A stretch of 20,996 bases of DNA from Monoraphidium neglectum. Lineage: Eukaryota; Chlorophyta; Chlorophyceae; Sphaeropleales; Selenastraceae. Location: NCBI RefSeq assembly GCF_000611645.1, contig NW_014013089.1, forward strand, positions 4,180-25,175, written 5' to 3'. Each line of letters starts with the position of its first letter. The stretch's first letter is position 1. Both the position numbers and the translations under genes were made by a program. The notes below the pieces were generated by a model that was given only the letters and a program-made list of their open reading frames with translations, made no database searches and was not told the origin of the DNA. Below, in pieces: positions 8,675-19,420 of the stretch.

Positions 8675-10804
8675 ATGAGGGCTGCCATGCTTCAACTTGC
8701 ACGTGGCGGTCTGCGTCAGCGGGGGTCGCCCTCTTGTACTGCCCTGCATAGGCCGCTCCAGGTGTGTATTTGTCAGCAAGGGCACAATTGCTCTGGTCGT
8801 GTTCTCTTCTGTGTTGACTATCAGCTGCCGCTGGCTGCGACGTAGCACCAGCCGCACAGCAACCACACGCGCGGCGGCGATGCGCCCCGCCACCCTGATG
8901 CCTGCCTGCCACGTTGGGGGACTCAGCCTTGGGCACCTCACCGCCCATTCACACATGCAGGCTTGCCTGTATGGCAACAGCTTCGGCACTGAGGCCGGTG
9001 CAGAGGTGAGCTTGGGGATCTAAAGGGACCGCTTTCATCTGCTTGCGTCGAATCTTGCGCGTGCCGGTGCCCTGTCGCACGCCCACCGCTTAATTGCTTC
9101 CGTTGCCAAGCCATGCATGGACTGAGAGTCAAGTCTCTCCAAGAATCCCTATGCGATGACTGCATGTTGTCCCGCCACCTCCTCATGCTGTCTGATGCCA
9201 GGGCTCGGGCTACTACCGGCCGGCCGGGACGCCGCCGGCAGAGGCCGGCGTCAGCCCTGAGGAGGTAACTTAGGCAGCTGGATCGGTCAGTAGGCCGCAT
9301 GCACTCGTGTGCACCTTCAGCACTTCCCCCTGAACAGATGTGGGCTGAGCAATGAAGATAAGTCCCTAGCTCAATGCATCCTTCATTTCTGCGCATCTCA
9401 GGCGGAGGCACAAGCTGCGAAGCATGACCCGCCCGTCGACTCGATCCGCCACGTGAGGCACGCCGGGCCTGCGGCCTCCTCCCATCACCTCCGCTGAGCC
9501 GCCCTGGCGAGCTTCGCCTGTGCCTTGAGCGGCTCGGCGCTCGCTTAGCCTGTTCTGTCCTGGTTGACGCATGGGCTGGCGCGGCCGCCAGCAGGGCAGC
9601 ATCGGCCCCAGTCTGCACCCGCGCACTGCACGGCCCCTGCTGCACCGCGCTCGCCCGCGCCGGCCGCGTGCGGGGTCAACTCCCACAGGTCATGGGGAAG
9701 GTCAACCAGGCTGTTGGGGGCAGGTGAGGGCGCGCCACATGCTTGCGGCACGTCGCGCGGGTGCGCACCCGCCCCTCGGTGCAGGGTCTGTCGAGCAAAG
9801 GAGCTCGAAGGTCCGGCATGCCCTGTATATGCTGCCCAAGGTTTGCAGGCCGTCTGCGTGGGTGGGTGCTGACGGGCTGGGGCGCCAGACGCCTGCTGTA
9901 CAGCGATAGGTCCCTGCAGCCTTCAGCACCCAACAGAAACAATGATTGGTTGTTTCCCATGCTGCGCCCATGGTCCCTTGACCACCAGTCGACGTGACGC
10001 CATGGCCGCCCCTCTCCGCCTGCCTCTGCCCTGCGCCGCAGCTACGACTTTGAAGAGACCGGTGGCGCCCGCATCCGCGACATGGCACACGAGATTGCCG
10101 GCAACGCCTCTGAGCCGCTGGAGAGGGCTGCCAACACGACGGGCGACGGAGTGATGGGCGTGGTCGGCGCGGCCACGGACACCGCGGCGGGGGCGCGTGA
10201 CAAGGTCAGCGCTGGGCGCCGGGACGGAGGGTGGCTGCTGCTGCGACAGGGGGGAGTGGTTGCTGGGGGCCGATCGCACCTAGTCGTGCTGCGGACCTCC
10301 GTATAGGATGCAGCACAGGCTGCGTGGGGTCGCTTTGCTGGTTGCTGCGCCGTTGGCGCTTTTCCCCTTCAAATCTCAGCCGCGCTGCGTCTTAACCTCA
10401 ATGGCGCCTCCATCACCCCGATCTCATCATCCCATCTTTCCACAATCATTTCACCCACACTCATTCCCCGCCAGGCCTCTGACATGGCTACAAGCATCGC
10501 AGGCAGCGCCCGCGGCGCCGCCGAGAAGGTCGCCGGCAGCGCGCGCAGCGCTGCGGAGGGGGCGCGCGAGATGGGGGCGCGGGCGGCCGAGGGGGTGCGC
10601 GACGTGGGAGGCAGGACGTCCGAGGCGGCGCGCGACCTGGGATCGAAGGCGGCCCAGGGCGCTAGGGACGTGGGTGACAGGGCCGTTGAGGGGGCTGAGG
10701 CTGGCTCACACGGCCTGGGCGAGCGCACGCACGCGGAGGGCAGCGAGGGCGGGCAAGGGGGCCGTGGCGGCGGCGGTGCAGACGGTCGCACAGGGACGCC
10801 CTGA
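8675..10804 (+). CDS. LEA-like protein with six 11-residue repeats and possible organelle presequence
   Basis: Seven exons: 8675-8761, 8961-9005, 9202-9264, 9402-9452, 9689-9723, 10042-10204, 10475-10804, giving 257 residues. All phases agree, including the AG/C split Ser at the 9723/10042 junction. The first 29 residues (MRAAMLQLARGGLRQRGSP and on) have Arg, Leu, Ala and Ser but no acid, like a mitochondrial or plastid presequence. A linker follows, with GSGYYRPAGTPPAEAG and VMGKVNQAVGG. Residues 155-220 are six consecutive 11-mers: SIAGSARGAAE, KVAGSARSAAE, GAREMGARAAE, GVRDVGGRTSE, AARDLGSKAAQ, GARDVGDRAVE. Such repeats define group 3 (LEA_4) late embryogenesis abundant proteins, which are disordered in water, fold into amphipathic helices on drying or freezing, and protect membranes or enzymes. 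The end is Gly-rich. The function is inferred from the repeats. Confidence 0.78.
10493..10690 (+). repeat. Six 33-base units coding LEA 11-mers
   Basis: Six in-frame 11-codon units follow the pattern x-x-R/A-x-x-G-x-R/K-A-x-E. They are diverged at DNA level, so they are an old protein repeat rather than a fresh tandem array. Confidence 0.8.
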
Positions 10805-11072
10805 TGCGGCTTTCAATGTGTTGACCTACCGACTGGCGGTTGAGAGGTTGCGGCCGTCAGGAGGTCTAAGCCAATGGCGGTGGTGGTGCTGTTTTGGTGC
10901 AGTGGTTTTCCACACTGTGTTGTCACACTGTGTTGTTGACTGTGAAGAATAGCTTTGCTAGGTGCCTGCTGGCAGCTGTGGTAACTAATGTCGTCTAGGT
11001 TTGTTACCGACGCAGCCGTCGCAGCAGTCGGTGTGGCTAAACCAGCACCGTATTCAGTGGACAAGCCGCCAC

Positions 11073-11306
11073 TCAGAAACAGGCCCAGGCGGAAGAACTG
11101 CATGCACCAAGGCCTCCTGCAGAGCTGTGTGGGTCAGGAGGCAACGCAGCCCCGTAGAGATTGCTGCCAGCCGGTTGGGTGCCAAGGGTCCTGGCACGCA
11201 GCAGAGTGAGGTCCATGCTCAGCTGGTGCACAGCGTCCAGGGATTTACACGTGCCTGCCACCCAGACTTGTCTGCCGTCAGGACACTTCTGCAAAGGAAT
11301 GATCAT
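11073..11306 (-). CDS. Possible small ORF of unknown function
   Basis: An ATG-started frame of 77 codons has fair codon use and a protein-like segment (KCPDGRQVWVAGTCKSLDAV) before a Ser/Ala/Gly-rich end. It lies just after NDUFAF5 on the same strand, and the possible TGTAA signal for that gene sits inside it. No family is recognised. It may simply be 3' UTR read by chance. Confidence 0.2.
   Translation of the reverse strand: MIIPLQKCPDGRQVWVAGTCKSLDAVHQLSMDLTLLRARTLGTQPAGSNLYGAALPPDPHSSAGGLGACSSSAWACF
11245..11249 (-). terminator. Possible TGTAA poly(A) signal of NDUFAF5
   Basis: TTACA on plus (TGTAA on minus) lies 145 bases after the stop codon at 11394. It is the first such signal downstream. 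Confidence 0.4.
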
Positions 11307-11393
11307 TAGCCATAACTACAAGAAGAAATGAACAGGAAAGCGCGCACACAATAATAGGCATGTATCCACCAACCGATTACTTAGTAACCCTTT

Positions 11394-14300
11394 TCAAGCC
11401 GCTTTCCCGGGTGGTTGCTGCGGCGACTGGGGCGCGGGGCCATCGCCCCCCTCGCCCCTGCTCTCAAGCTGCGCCGCAAACTCCTCAAATGTGATGTTGG
11501 CTGACCCGCGCTTGGCGGCGCGCGGCTGCGATTTGGAGGGAGACCAGCCGGTCATGTACATCACCTAGGGGGGCAATGTTTGGAGGTTTAGGGGGTGGGG
11601 GCCTTGGGCATGGGGGTCGGGGGAGGGTGGGGCAAGTAATGGGGTGAAGGGCGGGGATACACTAGCTTGAAGGAGGGTCGGAGGTAGTGCAGGAGGTGAG
11701 AATTTGACGGGCCTGCGGAATGCTTGCAGTCGCCCTCTGGTGACTGCCGTGTATCCAGATCGACCGATGGGACCGGATTGTGTGGGGAACGGAAGACGCG
11801 CAGGAAAGGGAGGGTGGGGACACGGAACAGGCTGCGGCAGTGGGGAATACAAACAAGCCTTGTTTGGCTGCACCAAAGGTGACGCCCGCAACAGCGCCCC
11901 TTGCTACAAGCAGCGGGCTGCTATTGAAGCCGCGCGCCGGCCGTCCCCGGCCCCCAGCCCCTCCAAGGCCTACCTGGTACGTGGCAGCGATGCCCTCGCC
12001 CCCCTCAGCAGGAAACATCCCCTGATACGCCGCCGCCGCCGCCAGCGCGGACCCCCGCCGCAGCGGCCCGCGGCGCCGCGAGGCGAGCGCGCTGCTCTCG
12101 CCCATGGAGCGGAGGTGGGAGACGAGCTCGAGGGGGGAGGGGTAGTTCATGACGAATGAGTCAACGTCGACGGTGGGCAGCGCCAGGTCAGCGCGCGTCA
12201 GGAGGTTGCCGGCGTCGCGCACCTGAGCTTGCGGGGAAGAGGGCAGCAGGGTCAGAGCAGTGAATGGGTTTCAATGTACGATTGTCAGCTGATGTGTCCA
12301 GAGATTGGACAAGGGGCTGGGATTTCACACCCGCAGGACTCATCAAGGGGCCAAGTCAACCCGGCGCTGCCGCGGACAGCGCCGGCCGCACCTGTGCGAG
12401 CGGCGACACAAACGGCGACACGCCGCCCTCCCGTTCCTGCTGCGCCACGGCGCACGCGATGCGCAGCTCCTGCAGGGTCTCGCCGCCGTACATGGCCGCC
12501 AGGAACAGACCGTCGGGGCGCAGCGCCAGGCGGGCCTGAGCCATCGCACCCTGCGGGCGTGGCGCGTGAGCGGATGCGTGGCGCGCGGTGCAGGATCACG
12601 TGATTTTGAAGCAAAATTTGTTATGGCTTTGGGTGCAACTGTCGTGGGCAGCGAAGAGGCGAATGCGCAGGAGGCGGGGGCATATGATGTGGGCGCGGCT
12701 GTAGCGGCAGGCCCGTCGCTCAGAGGCGCGCCACTGTTCGGCCGCGTGCCCCGCCCATGCAGGGGCGGCCGCTGTCGCTCCCGCCGGGGGGCTTGACGCC
12801 ACGCGCGGGGGCGGCGCGGCTGGGGGCTCAGGGCCGGCCGCCCGGGGTAGCGCGTGGGCGGGAGCTTTTGCATAGGTGAGCGCAACATGCCATGCACAAT
12901 CAGATCACGTTTTGTCTGCAAGAGACACGGATAACAGGGCTAGGGTGAACAATAAGTGACGATGTTGCCAAGCTCAAAACACAAAACACAAAAACACAGT
13001 GAGATCTGAGAGCCCCTACAGAAATGGCGGCCGCCGGCATTGGTGCATGTGACCACCCACCGGCAGGTCATTGGCCCAATGGAGGCCCAGGCAGCTGATG
13101 ACAACTGGGGTGATTTGAAAAGGGGGAAAACATACCAGTGAGTGTAGCGAAGCGCTGAGAAAGCAAACTCAGCGATGACAGCCTTTGATGGGTGGCAACC
13201 CTCAACCCACCTCTGCGGCTGAGGAGCAAGCGCTCCTCAGGCGCGAGGTGGGTGCCCACAGCCTCGTCCACGGATGGCGTTTGCACGCCTGCGCTCTCGC
13301 ACGTGCATGGCGGCCAGCCTCCGCAATGTCACCCCGACCCACCGTCGACGCTGCCAGGAGCGAGCGGAAGGCTCTCCTCGTCCCCCACTAGATAGTGGAC
13401 CTCCGGCCACTGCTTCGAAGGGTCGTCCGCCTGCCGCTGCGCCCGCCGTTCCTGCGCGTGCGGCGATGCGAACATGGAGGGCCGCGGAACCGAGGGTTGA
13501 CATTGGCTGCATCGGCGGCCTGACAAACAGGATATCTGGGATCCGGGGCAAGGCCTGGACATGTTTCCACAGAGTCGTGCCCCCTCTGGCGCTCGTGGCC
13601 GCCTTGCCGTGCGACACCCCCGCCTGGCGCGCCCTACCCACGCTGGCGCTTGCGGCAGCGCGATGCCTGCGGCTAGCAAAACAGCCCGAGAATACCATTG
13701 TAACGACTTAACTCATTTGCTGTTTGCTGGAGGCGACATAACGGAACAATATGCGCATGGTGAGGATGCATGCGACGTGTAGGGGAGGGCGTCATCCGAG
13801 CCCCACCTGAGCCAGCCGTATCATCTCCGGTGACGTGTCGATGTGGATGACGCGCTCCACGCCACGCCGCCCCAGGGGCAGCCGCTCCGCAACATAGTCA
13901 CCTGCGGGCAGCCACGGCGCGGCGCAGCAGTCACCCCGCAACACTCGCCTTCGTCGGGGCGCCAAGTGGGAGGCGATCGCATGTGCACGCGCATGGCAAG
14001 TAGCATGAACGAGTCCGGCTGCGCGCGTGCAGCAGCTGCTCGCAATTTTGGTCTAGAGCCTAGCGCAACAGCAACGGCGGAAGCAGGTGTCCACCTGCGC
14101 CGCCGAGGATAACTGCTGTGGGAAACTTGGCGACGCAGTCCTCAAGGCGGTCCAGCAGGCGCTCCGCCACGGTCGAGAGCAGCGGGTCGTCGCGGCGCCG
14201 CAGCGCGGCCGCGCGTGCGCGGTGGGCGCGCTTGAGCTCCCTGGTCGCGCCGGCGGTTGGGCGCGCGGGCGTGAGCCGTCCGGTCGCGGGGGCGCCGTCA

Positions 14301-14567
14301 TCAGCGCAGGCATGGAACTACTTGTGGCTCTGGCGCTGCGTTTGTGGAGCCTGCCTGCTTAATGATTGATTGTGCCCATGTGGCAGCCTGGCTTCACCTG
14401 TCAAAAACGTCTATGCCGGAGTGCTGGCGGGCGCCGCCTGCCTCGCGCGCTGCGACCTCTGATTGCTGCCGCGCTGCCTCGGCCTCGTTGTGGAGCAACG
14501 AGCAGCCCAGCGTCTTCACGGGATGTAAAACATTCCTCAGGGCCTGCCATCGCTGCCAGAGCGCCAT
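11394..14567 (-). CDS. NDUFAF5: NDUFAF5, complex I assembly factor (SAM-dependent methyltransferase fold)
   Basis: Eight exons in transcript order: 14567-14398, 14240-14095, 13901-13807, 13451-13343, 13104-13061, 12550-12392, 12222-11974, 11564-11394, giving 380 residues with every phase matching. The N-terminus ([20 protein letters not shown]) is basic and amphipathic, fitting mitochondrial import. Family blocks follow in order: [23 protein letters not shown] (SAM motif I region), [106 protein letters not shown], and [17 protein letters not shown] near the end. The human protein hydroxylates an arginine of NDUFS7 early in complex I assembly in the matrix. Motif I here lacks the usual GCGRG. 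The start ATG is preceded in frame by a stop 39 bases upstream. The acceptor at 13451 is the least certain junction. Confidence 0.93.
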
Positions 14568-14757
14568 TGGGCTCAAGATGAGTGAGCGGCTGCGACACCG
14601 ATGTGGTTACACCCGGTGATCTGGCAAATCGTGACGTCCAGAACTAAGCACGATACCTGCATGAAATGTGTATTCAAACTTCAAGCTGGTGCTGACTTTT
14701 GCACACTCTACAGCCGATCTACCTGACTGAAATCGCCAGCAGCTGCACAGCCGGGCC
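14568..14757. promoter_or_regulatory. Bidirectional promoter region, NDUFAF5 and glutamine-rich gene
   Basis: Only 190 bases separate the two divergent start codons, so both promoters and 5' UTRs must share this interval unless an upstream non-coding exon exists. No TATA box is apparent. Confidence 0.6.
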
Positions 14758-16285
14758 ATGGAAGAACAGTCAGAGCAAGATGAGGATGATGCAGGTCTTG
14801 ACACGGAGGCGCTGCGGCAGAAACTCTCTGCGGCGCCCAAGTATGGCGCCAACGCGCGCCTGCTGCTGCTCAATGCGGCCCGAGCTCTGGCCGCTGAGGA
14901 GGAGGCTCGCGGCATCCAGCCGGGAAAAGGTGACAACAGGAACTGGGGCACCGCATCAACACATAATAGCATGACATAGCCAAGCAGTTGAAGCAGTGCA
15001 GCACGCGCATGCGTGGTGCGCCGCACCTCAGCAATTGCAGTCAAACCAGTCAAACGCTGCGTCACCTGCCCCACCCACCCCTCCGACATCCGATCCGCAG
15101 CGCCCATCAAGCGCCGCCAAGCAGGCGGCGGGGGTCCCGCCTTGGTGGCCCAGCCGCCGCAGGCCACGGGCTCCCAGCTCCTGGCGCTGGTGCCTGCCAA
15201 GGCGCGCCCCTGGGTGCCCTACCACGCACGTGCGTGCACCACGCAGCAGGCGCGGCAGCAGGTGGCGCTGAACCTGGCGGGCTCCTACCTGGCCCTGCTC
15301 GCGCGTGTGCTCGGCCTGCAGCCGGCGGAGCGCGCGAAGCAGGTGTGTGCTGTGGCTGCTGCAGACACATCGCCTCGGTTGAGCTCCTGTGATACCCACC
15401 ACCCCCTCAGCAGCAATCAATACAACTGAGCCACCCCCGCCTTGACCATCAGGCAACGACATGGCTCAATCAAATAATGAGTTGGCTGACTTACCATCCA
15501 GCAATCAAAACTGAATCAGATGCGATTACATACCCTTTTCAATCAAAATTTGTGCTGCCAGGCAGTCCAGGGCGACCCTCAGATCCAAGAGGCAGCGTCC
15601 AAGGCAGCCCTCGCCCACGAAGCCGCGGTCCATCTGAGTATCAACACGGCCATGCAGTACAAGCAGGCGGCGGGGCGGCTGGGGGTGCACGCGGCGGAGG
15701 AGCGGTACGTCCCCGCAGGGCTGATGGAGCAGCTGCAGAGAAGATACGTTTCAGGGGCCGCAGGGGAGGGGCGGACGGCGGCGGCGGCGGCAGGGGCAGG
15801 CCAGCTAGAGGCGCGGCGGATGCAGGCGCAGCAGGAGGGGGTGCAGCAAGCTGAGAGCGACGAGGCGCGGGAGGAGGGGGGTGGGCAGGAGGCGGACGGC
15901 GCGTCACACCACCAGCAGCAGGCGAAGCGGCCGCGAGTCGGCCTCGCAACCAGCGGCCGCAGCAGTGGCAGCCGAGACGGCAGCGAACCGGCCGGTGCCT
16001 CAGGAGCCGGGCTCCCCAGCGAAGATGCGTCTTTGGAAGAGCTGTTTGGGTCTGATCAAGAGGACGACGAAGATCAGCCGCGGCCCCCTGCCAGGGCCGC
16101 CGCTGCAGCTGCGGAGCCGGCCGAGGAGGCTGCAGCAGTGCCTGCCGCAGGTCCGCTGCCCTGCGAGCCCGCGCTTGCGGGGGCAGTGCCGGCAGCAGCG
16201 CCAGCGTCGGTGGGTGGGGCACCGCAGAGTAATAATGCACAGGTACAAGGGCAGGAGGAGGCACAGCAGCAGCAGCAGCAGCAGA

Positions 16286-16349
<64 letters not shown>

Positions 16350-17161
16350 AACCTCGCAGGCGCCACCACATCAAAAGGAACAGCAGCAGGAGGAGCAGCA
16401 AGTGTTGCAGCCACCACATCAGCAGGAGCAGCAGAAGCAGCAGCAGGCAAAGCAGCAAAGCACGCCACCTGTCAAGATCGGCAAGCGGGACTTGACCCTA
16501 AAACCCCCGTCCTCAGGAATCAAACCGCAGCAGCAGCAACCGCAGCAGCAGCAACCGCAGCAGCAGCAACCGCAGCAGCAGCAGCGGCAGCAGCAGCGAG
16601 ACCCAGCCACGCACTCTCCGCCGTCCCTGCCCCCCGCGCCGCCACCTCCCCTGCCCAACGGCGCGCCCCCGCAGTCGCTGCCGCCCGCGGCCGGCGCAGT
16701 CCGTGGCCAGGTCATGTCGTTCGTGCGCGGCGTCCTCGACCCACTGCGCGGCGCCAACCTCGTCGACGACGACCTGGGCGATCTGGTGGCGTCCAAGGCT
16801 ACGGACAAGATCATGGCGCGCCACGAGGGCGCGTGCGACGCCGACTTCCTCGTAGGGGAGTACCCCCAGGTGCGTGTCCCATGTCATGCCGCGGCACTCG
16901 CAACCGCCGCCCTGTGCAATACTCTGGTCATCGGACCGCTTGTTTAGCTTCCCAGCTCCAGAGAGCCCGATGCTGCCGCCCGACCCAAAAGCACGTCCCT
17001 TGCCCCTCATGATTATTGACGTGCGAGTTGCCCTCAACCCGTCGCCTGCCCAGATCACCAAGCTCGTGGGCGCGCTGGTCGAGCACTACAAGAAGCAGCG
17101 GCGGCACCAGCGGCAGCAGCAGGCTGCGACGGCTGCGGCGGAAGGGCGAGGGCCCGGGTAA
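14758..17161 (+). CDS. Glutamine-rich protein with SRI/PHRF1-like C-terminal helices
   Basis: Four exons: 14758-14929, 15101-15342, 15562-16869, 17054-17161, giving 609 residues with matching phases (1, 0, 0). The acidic start (MEEQSEQDEDDAGLDTEALR) leads into a helical N-terminal part to about residue 200, with ATGSQLLALVPAKARPWVPY and ALNLAGSYLALLARVLGLQP; I know no family for it. A low-complexity middle follows: a basic KRPR nuclear-import-like patch (260-263), an acidic stretch (EELFGSDQEDDEDQ), 7 then 19 glutamines (373-400) and four PQQQQ-type units. The last 70 or so residues (from about 522) are a compact helical domain, VMSFVRGVLDPLRGANLVDD to ITKLVGALVEHYKKQ. This resembles the SRI-like C-terminus of PHRF1/SCAF proteins that bind the RNA polymerase II tail. 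A nuclear role in transcription or RNA processing is inferred. Exon 2 could instead start at 15041 in the same phase. Confidence 0.72.
16264..16347 (+). repeat. CAG arrays coding 7 and 19 glutamines
   Basis: Seven CAG codons (16264-16284), then AAG CAC, then nineteen CAG codons (16291-16347), in frame in exon 3 of the glutamine-rich gene. Confidence 0.95.
16525..16584 (+). repeat. Four tandem 15-base units coding PQQQQ
   Basis: CCGCAGCAGCAGCAA occurs three times without change. The fourth copy ends in CAG in place of CAA. Confidence 0.93.
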
Positions 17162-17923
17162 TTGGCCAGGTCGCGTGCGATTGAAGAAACCTGCTGCCTA
17201 GTTTGGTGGATGCTGCCTCACAGGACGATGACCCGGCTCGCCCTGCGCTCGACTGCGTGTGGCTGTGCTACGAGGCAGCAGGGGTTGGCGCATGCAGGCG
17301 TCGCAGGTGGCTGATGGGTCACAGCCCGGGCTTGCACCCACCCCTAAAGCGTGGCGGTGAACATGGAACCGTAACAAGGGGCCGGTGCCTCACGACAGGT
17401 CATGCGAAATCACAGAGAACACAAGACAGCAAAGCACGCAAAATCGAGGCAACGGACGGTCAAAGAAAGTGTGGATGTGTGCGTGTGCGCAACTCCCACA
17501 TGCCGCCAGGCGTAGTCAGAAAGTCAAGATGGGGAGTGCGGGGCGCCGGCCGGCCTGGGTGCACCTGGATGCAGGGCCGCCGGCAGCGCAGCAGGACGGG
17601 CGTCTTTCCACCGACGGGTGGGTCCATAAACACATGAAAAACGCGGCGGAGGTTGGCGGCCCCCCCCTGGTACTGGTCAGACACCAGCTGAAATTCGTGC
17701 ACCACTGCGCCAACCCCAAGTAGTACTGCAGGCGGCCCGTCGCCACGAGGCTGCGGCAAGCGTGAGAGTTCTCAATGGAATGTCAGGTCAAGCAACATCG
17801 GGTAAAGACGGAAACCTGCAAAGGGGTGGGCCAACGAACCCCCTGGCACATGCACTCGTGGCTGCAGTCATGGCGTTATCAACATCTCGCAGCCGGCGCC
17901 ACGTCCACAAGCGGCCCCCGCCG
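17162..17923. other. Tail-to-tail gap with a coding-like fragment
   Basis: Lies between the stops of the glutamine-rich gene and LIN9. The minus strand at 17759-17460 reads well as protein (for example VVHEFQLVSDQYQGGAAN and LRRVFHVFMDPPVGGKTP) with the CTG/GTG/CGC-rich codons of the real genes, but it has no ATG and no clear partner exon. A good acceptor (CCCTTTGCAG) lies at about 17816 on minus. The plus strand of the same stretch is also open (17385-17723). No TGTAA signal was found on either strand for the two flanking genes. Confidence 0.4.
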
Positions 17924-18067
17924 TCAGCCAAAGCCGGCCAGCTGGTGCTTCAGGGACTCGATCGCCGCTCGCACGTTCGCAAACGCCGCCGCGCTGCCGG
18001 GCGCCCGCGGCGCGAGCCGCTGCAGCGCCGAGTCGAGCACCGCCCAGACGGCGCCCAACGGCATGCT

Positions 18068-18114
<47 letters not shown>

Positions 18115-18455
18115 GGAAGGCGGGGCCGTCCAGCGCAGGAGTGGCGTCCGGGGCACCGCCGGCGCCCGCAGCTGTCGCCAGCTTGGCGGCAATGAGGACG
18201 CCCACGCATGAAGCGATGAGCTCCTCTATCGCCGCCTCGTCCGCCTGCCTTTGCAGCTGCTGCTTCTGATGCTGCTGGTCCTGGCCGGATACCGCCGGTG
18301 CGGGTGCGGGCGCGTTTTGGGAGCTGTGCGAGCGCACCAGCTGCCTCGCGCGAACCGCGGCCTCCGACATGACCGCCTCCACCGCTGCCAGCGGCCCCAC
18401 AGATGGAGCTCCACGGCCCAGCCCCGTTGCCGCCGCGGCCGCTGCCGCCGCGGCT

Positions 18456-18488
<33 letters not shown>

Positions 18489-19389
18489 GCCGCCACCGCC
18501 TGCCTGAGCGGCGCGACGGGCCCGTTCAAATGCCGCCGCGGCGACAGCTTGATCATGGCGGACGCGATCTCGGCGTTCACGATCTCCAGATCTGCGAGGG
18601 CGCACGCATACGAATCCTGGAACTCGCCAGAGGGCCGCCCAGAGTCGCCGTCCAAGTGCGCGCCCGCCTCCGCGGTGGCATTGAGGGCGCGCAGGCGGTC
18701 CAGTGCGGCGTCCTTGCGGGACAGGAGGCCTGGGGTGGCGCGATGCAAAGGGGGAGGGTTGCGGATGGGGCGGCCTGGTCGTGCGCGCTGCTGGGGTCGG
18801 TGCCACCCGACCGGCGGGCGGCACCGTAGCACCGAACACCCCAGGGGCACATGGTCTGTGGGTCATCCCCAAGCAGGATTTGGTCAACGCTTCTTGGTAC
18901 CAAGCTGACCACCACAGCGTCCAATCACCCGTACAGTCCACAGGGTACCGCAAGGCGCCCCGTGCGCCTGTCGCAAGTGCGGTGGCCCAAATGACGGACT
19001 CAAAATCATTATTTGCGGCTCCCCTTCCAATTCCACAAGGACCCACCCTCAATTTGCTCCAGCAGCTCTGAGTCATCCCGCCCCTGCGCCTCGTCCACCA
19101 CCGGCACCGCCGCCGCGCCGCCCGCCGCCCACGGCCCCCCGGGCGCGCCCCTGCGCCTCGCGACCGCCGGCGCCGGCGCGACGACGGGCGCGCCCGTGGC
19201 GGCGGTGGCGCCGATCGGCGGGCCCAGGGAGAGCTTCGGGATGGCGGGGTTAGGCGGGAGGGGGCGCGGGGTGGCGAAGCGGGACCAGGGGGGGACCGGC
19301 AGGGCGGGCGGCAGGGATTCGAAGGGGTCTGCTGCGGCGACGTCCGTGTCGCGCACCACCTCGGTCATCAGGTCGCTCCTGGGGTGTGA

Positions 19390-19420
<31 letters not shown>

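Larger units (their letters stand above)
10805..11393. other. Tail-to-tail intergenic region after LEA-like and NDUFAF5 genes
   Basis: It contains a short direct repeat (CACACTGTGTTGT, near 10911 and 10925) and a 77-codon ATG frame on minus at 11306-11073, listed separately. No TGTAA was found on plus for the LEA-like gene. Confidence 0.5.

Noticed and set aside
8770..8960. Extra exon of the LEA-like gene after ACTATCAG
   Set aside because: In the phase set by exon 1 it meets TAG within seven codons; direct joining of 8761 to 8961 keeps the frame.
17516..17746. Reverse-transcriptase-like LQYYLGLAQW segment on minus
   Set aside because: A few residues resemble retroelement polyproteins, but there is no catalytic motif, no flanking repeat and the competing frame fits codon use better.
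18251..18829. 192-codon plus-strand frame opposite LIN9
   Set aside because: It is the shadow of the LIN9 last exon; its leucine runs are antisense polyQ.
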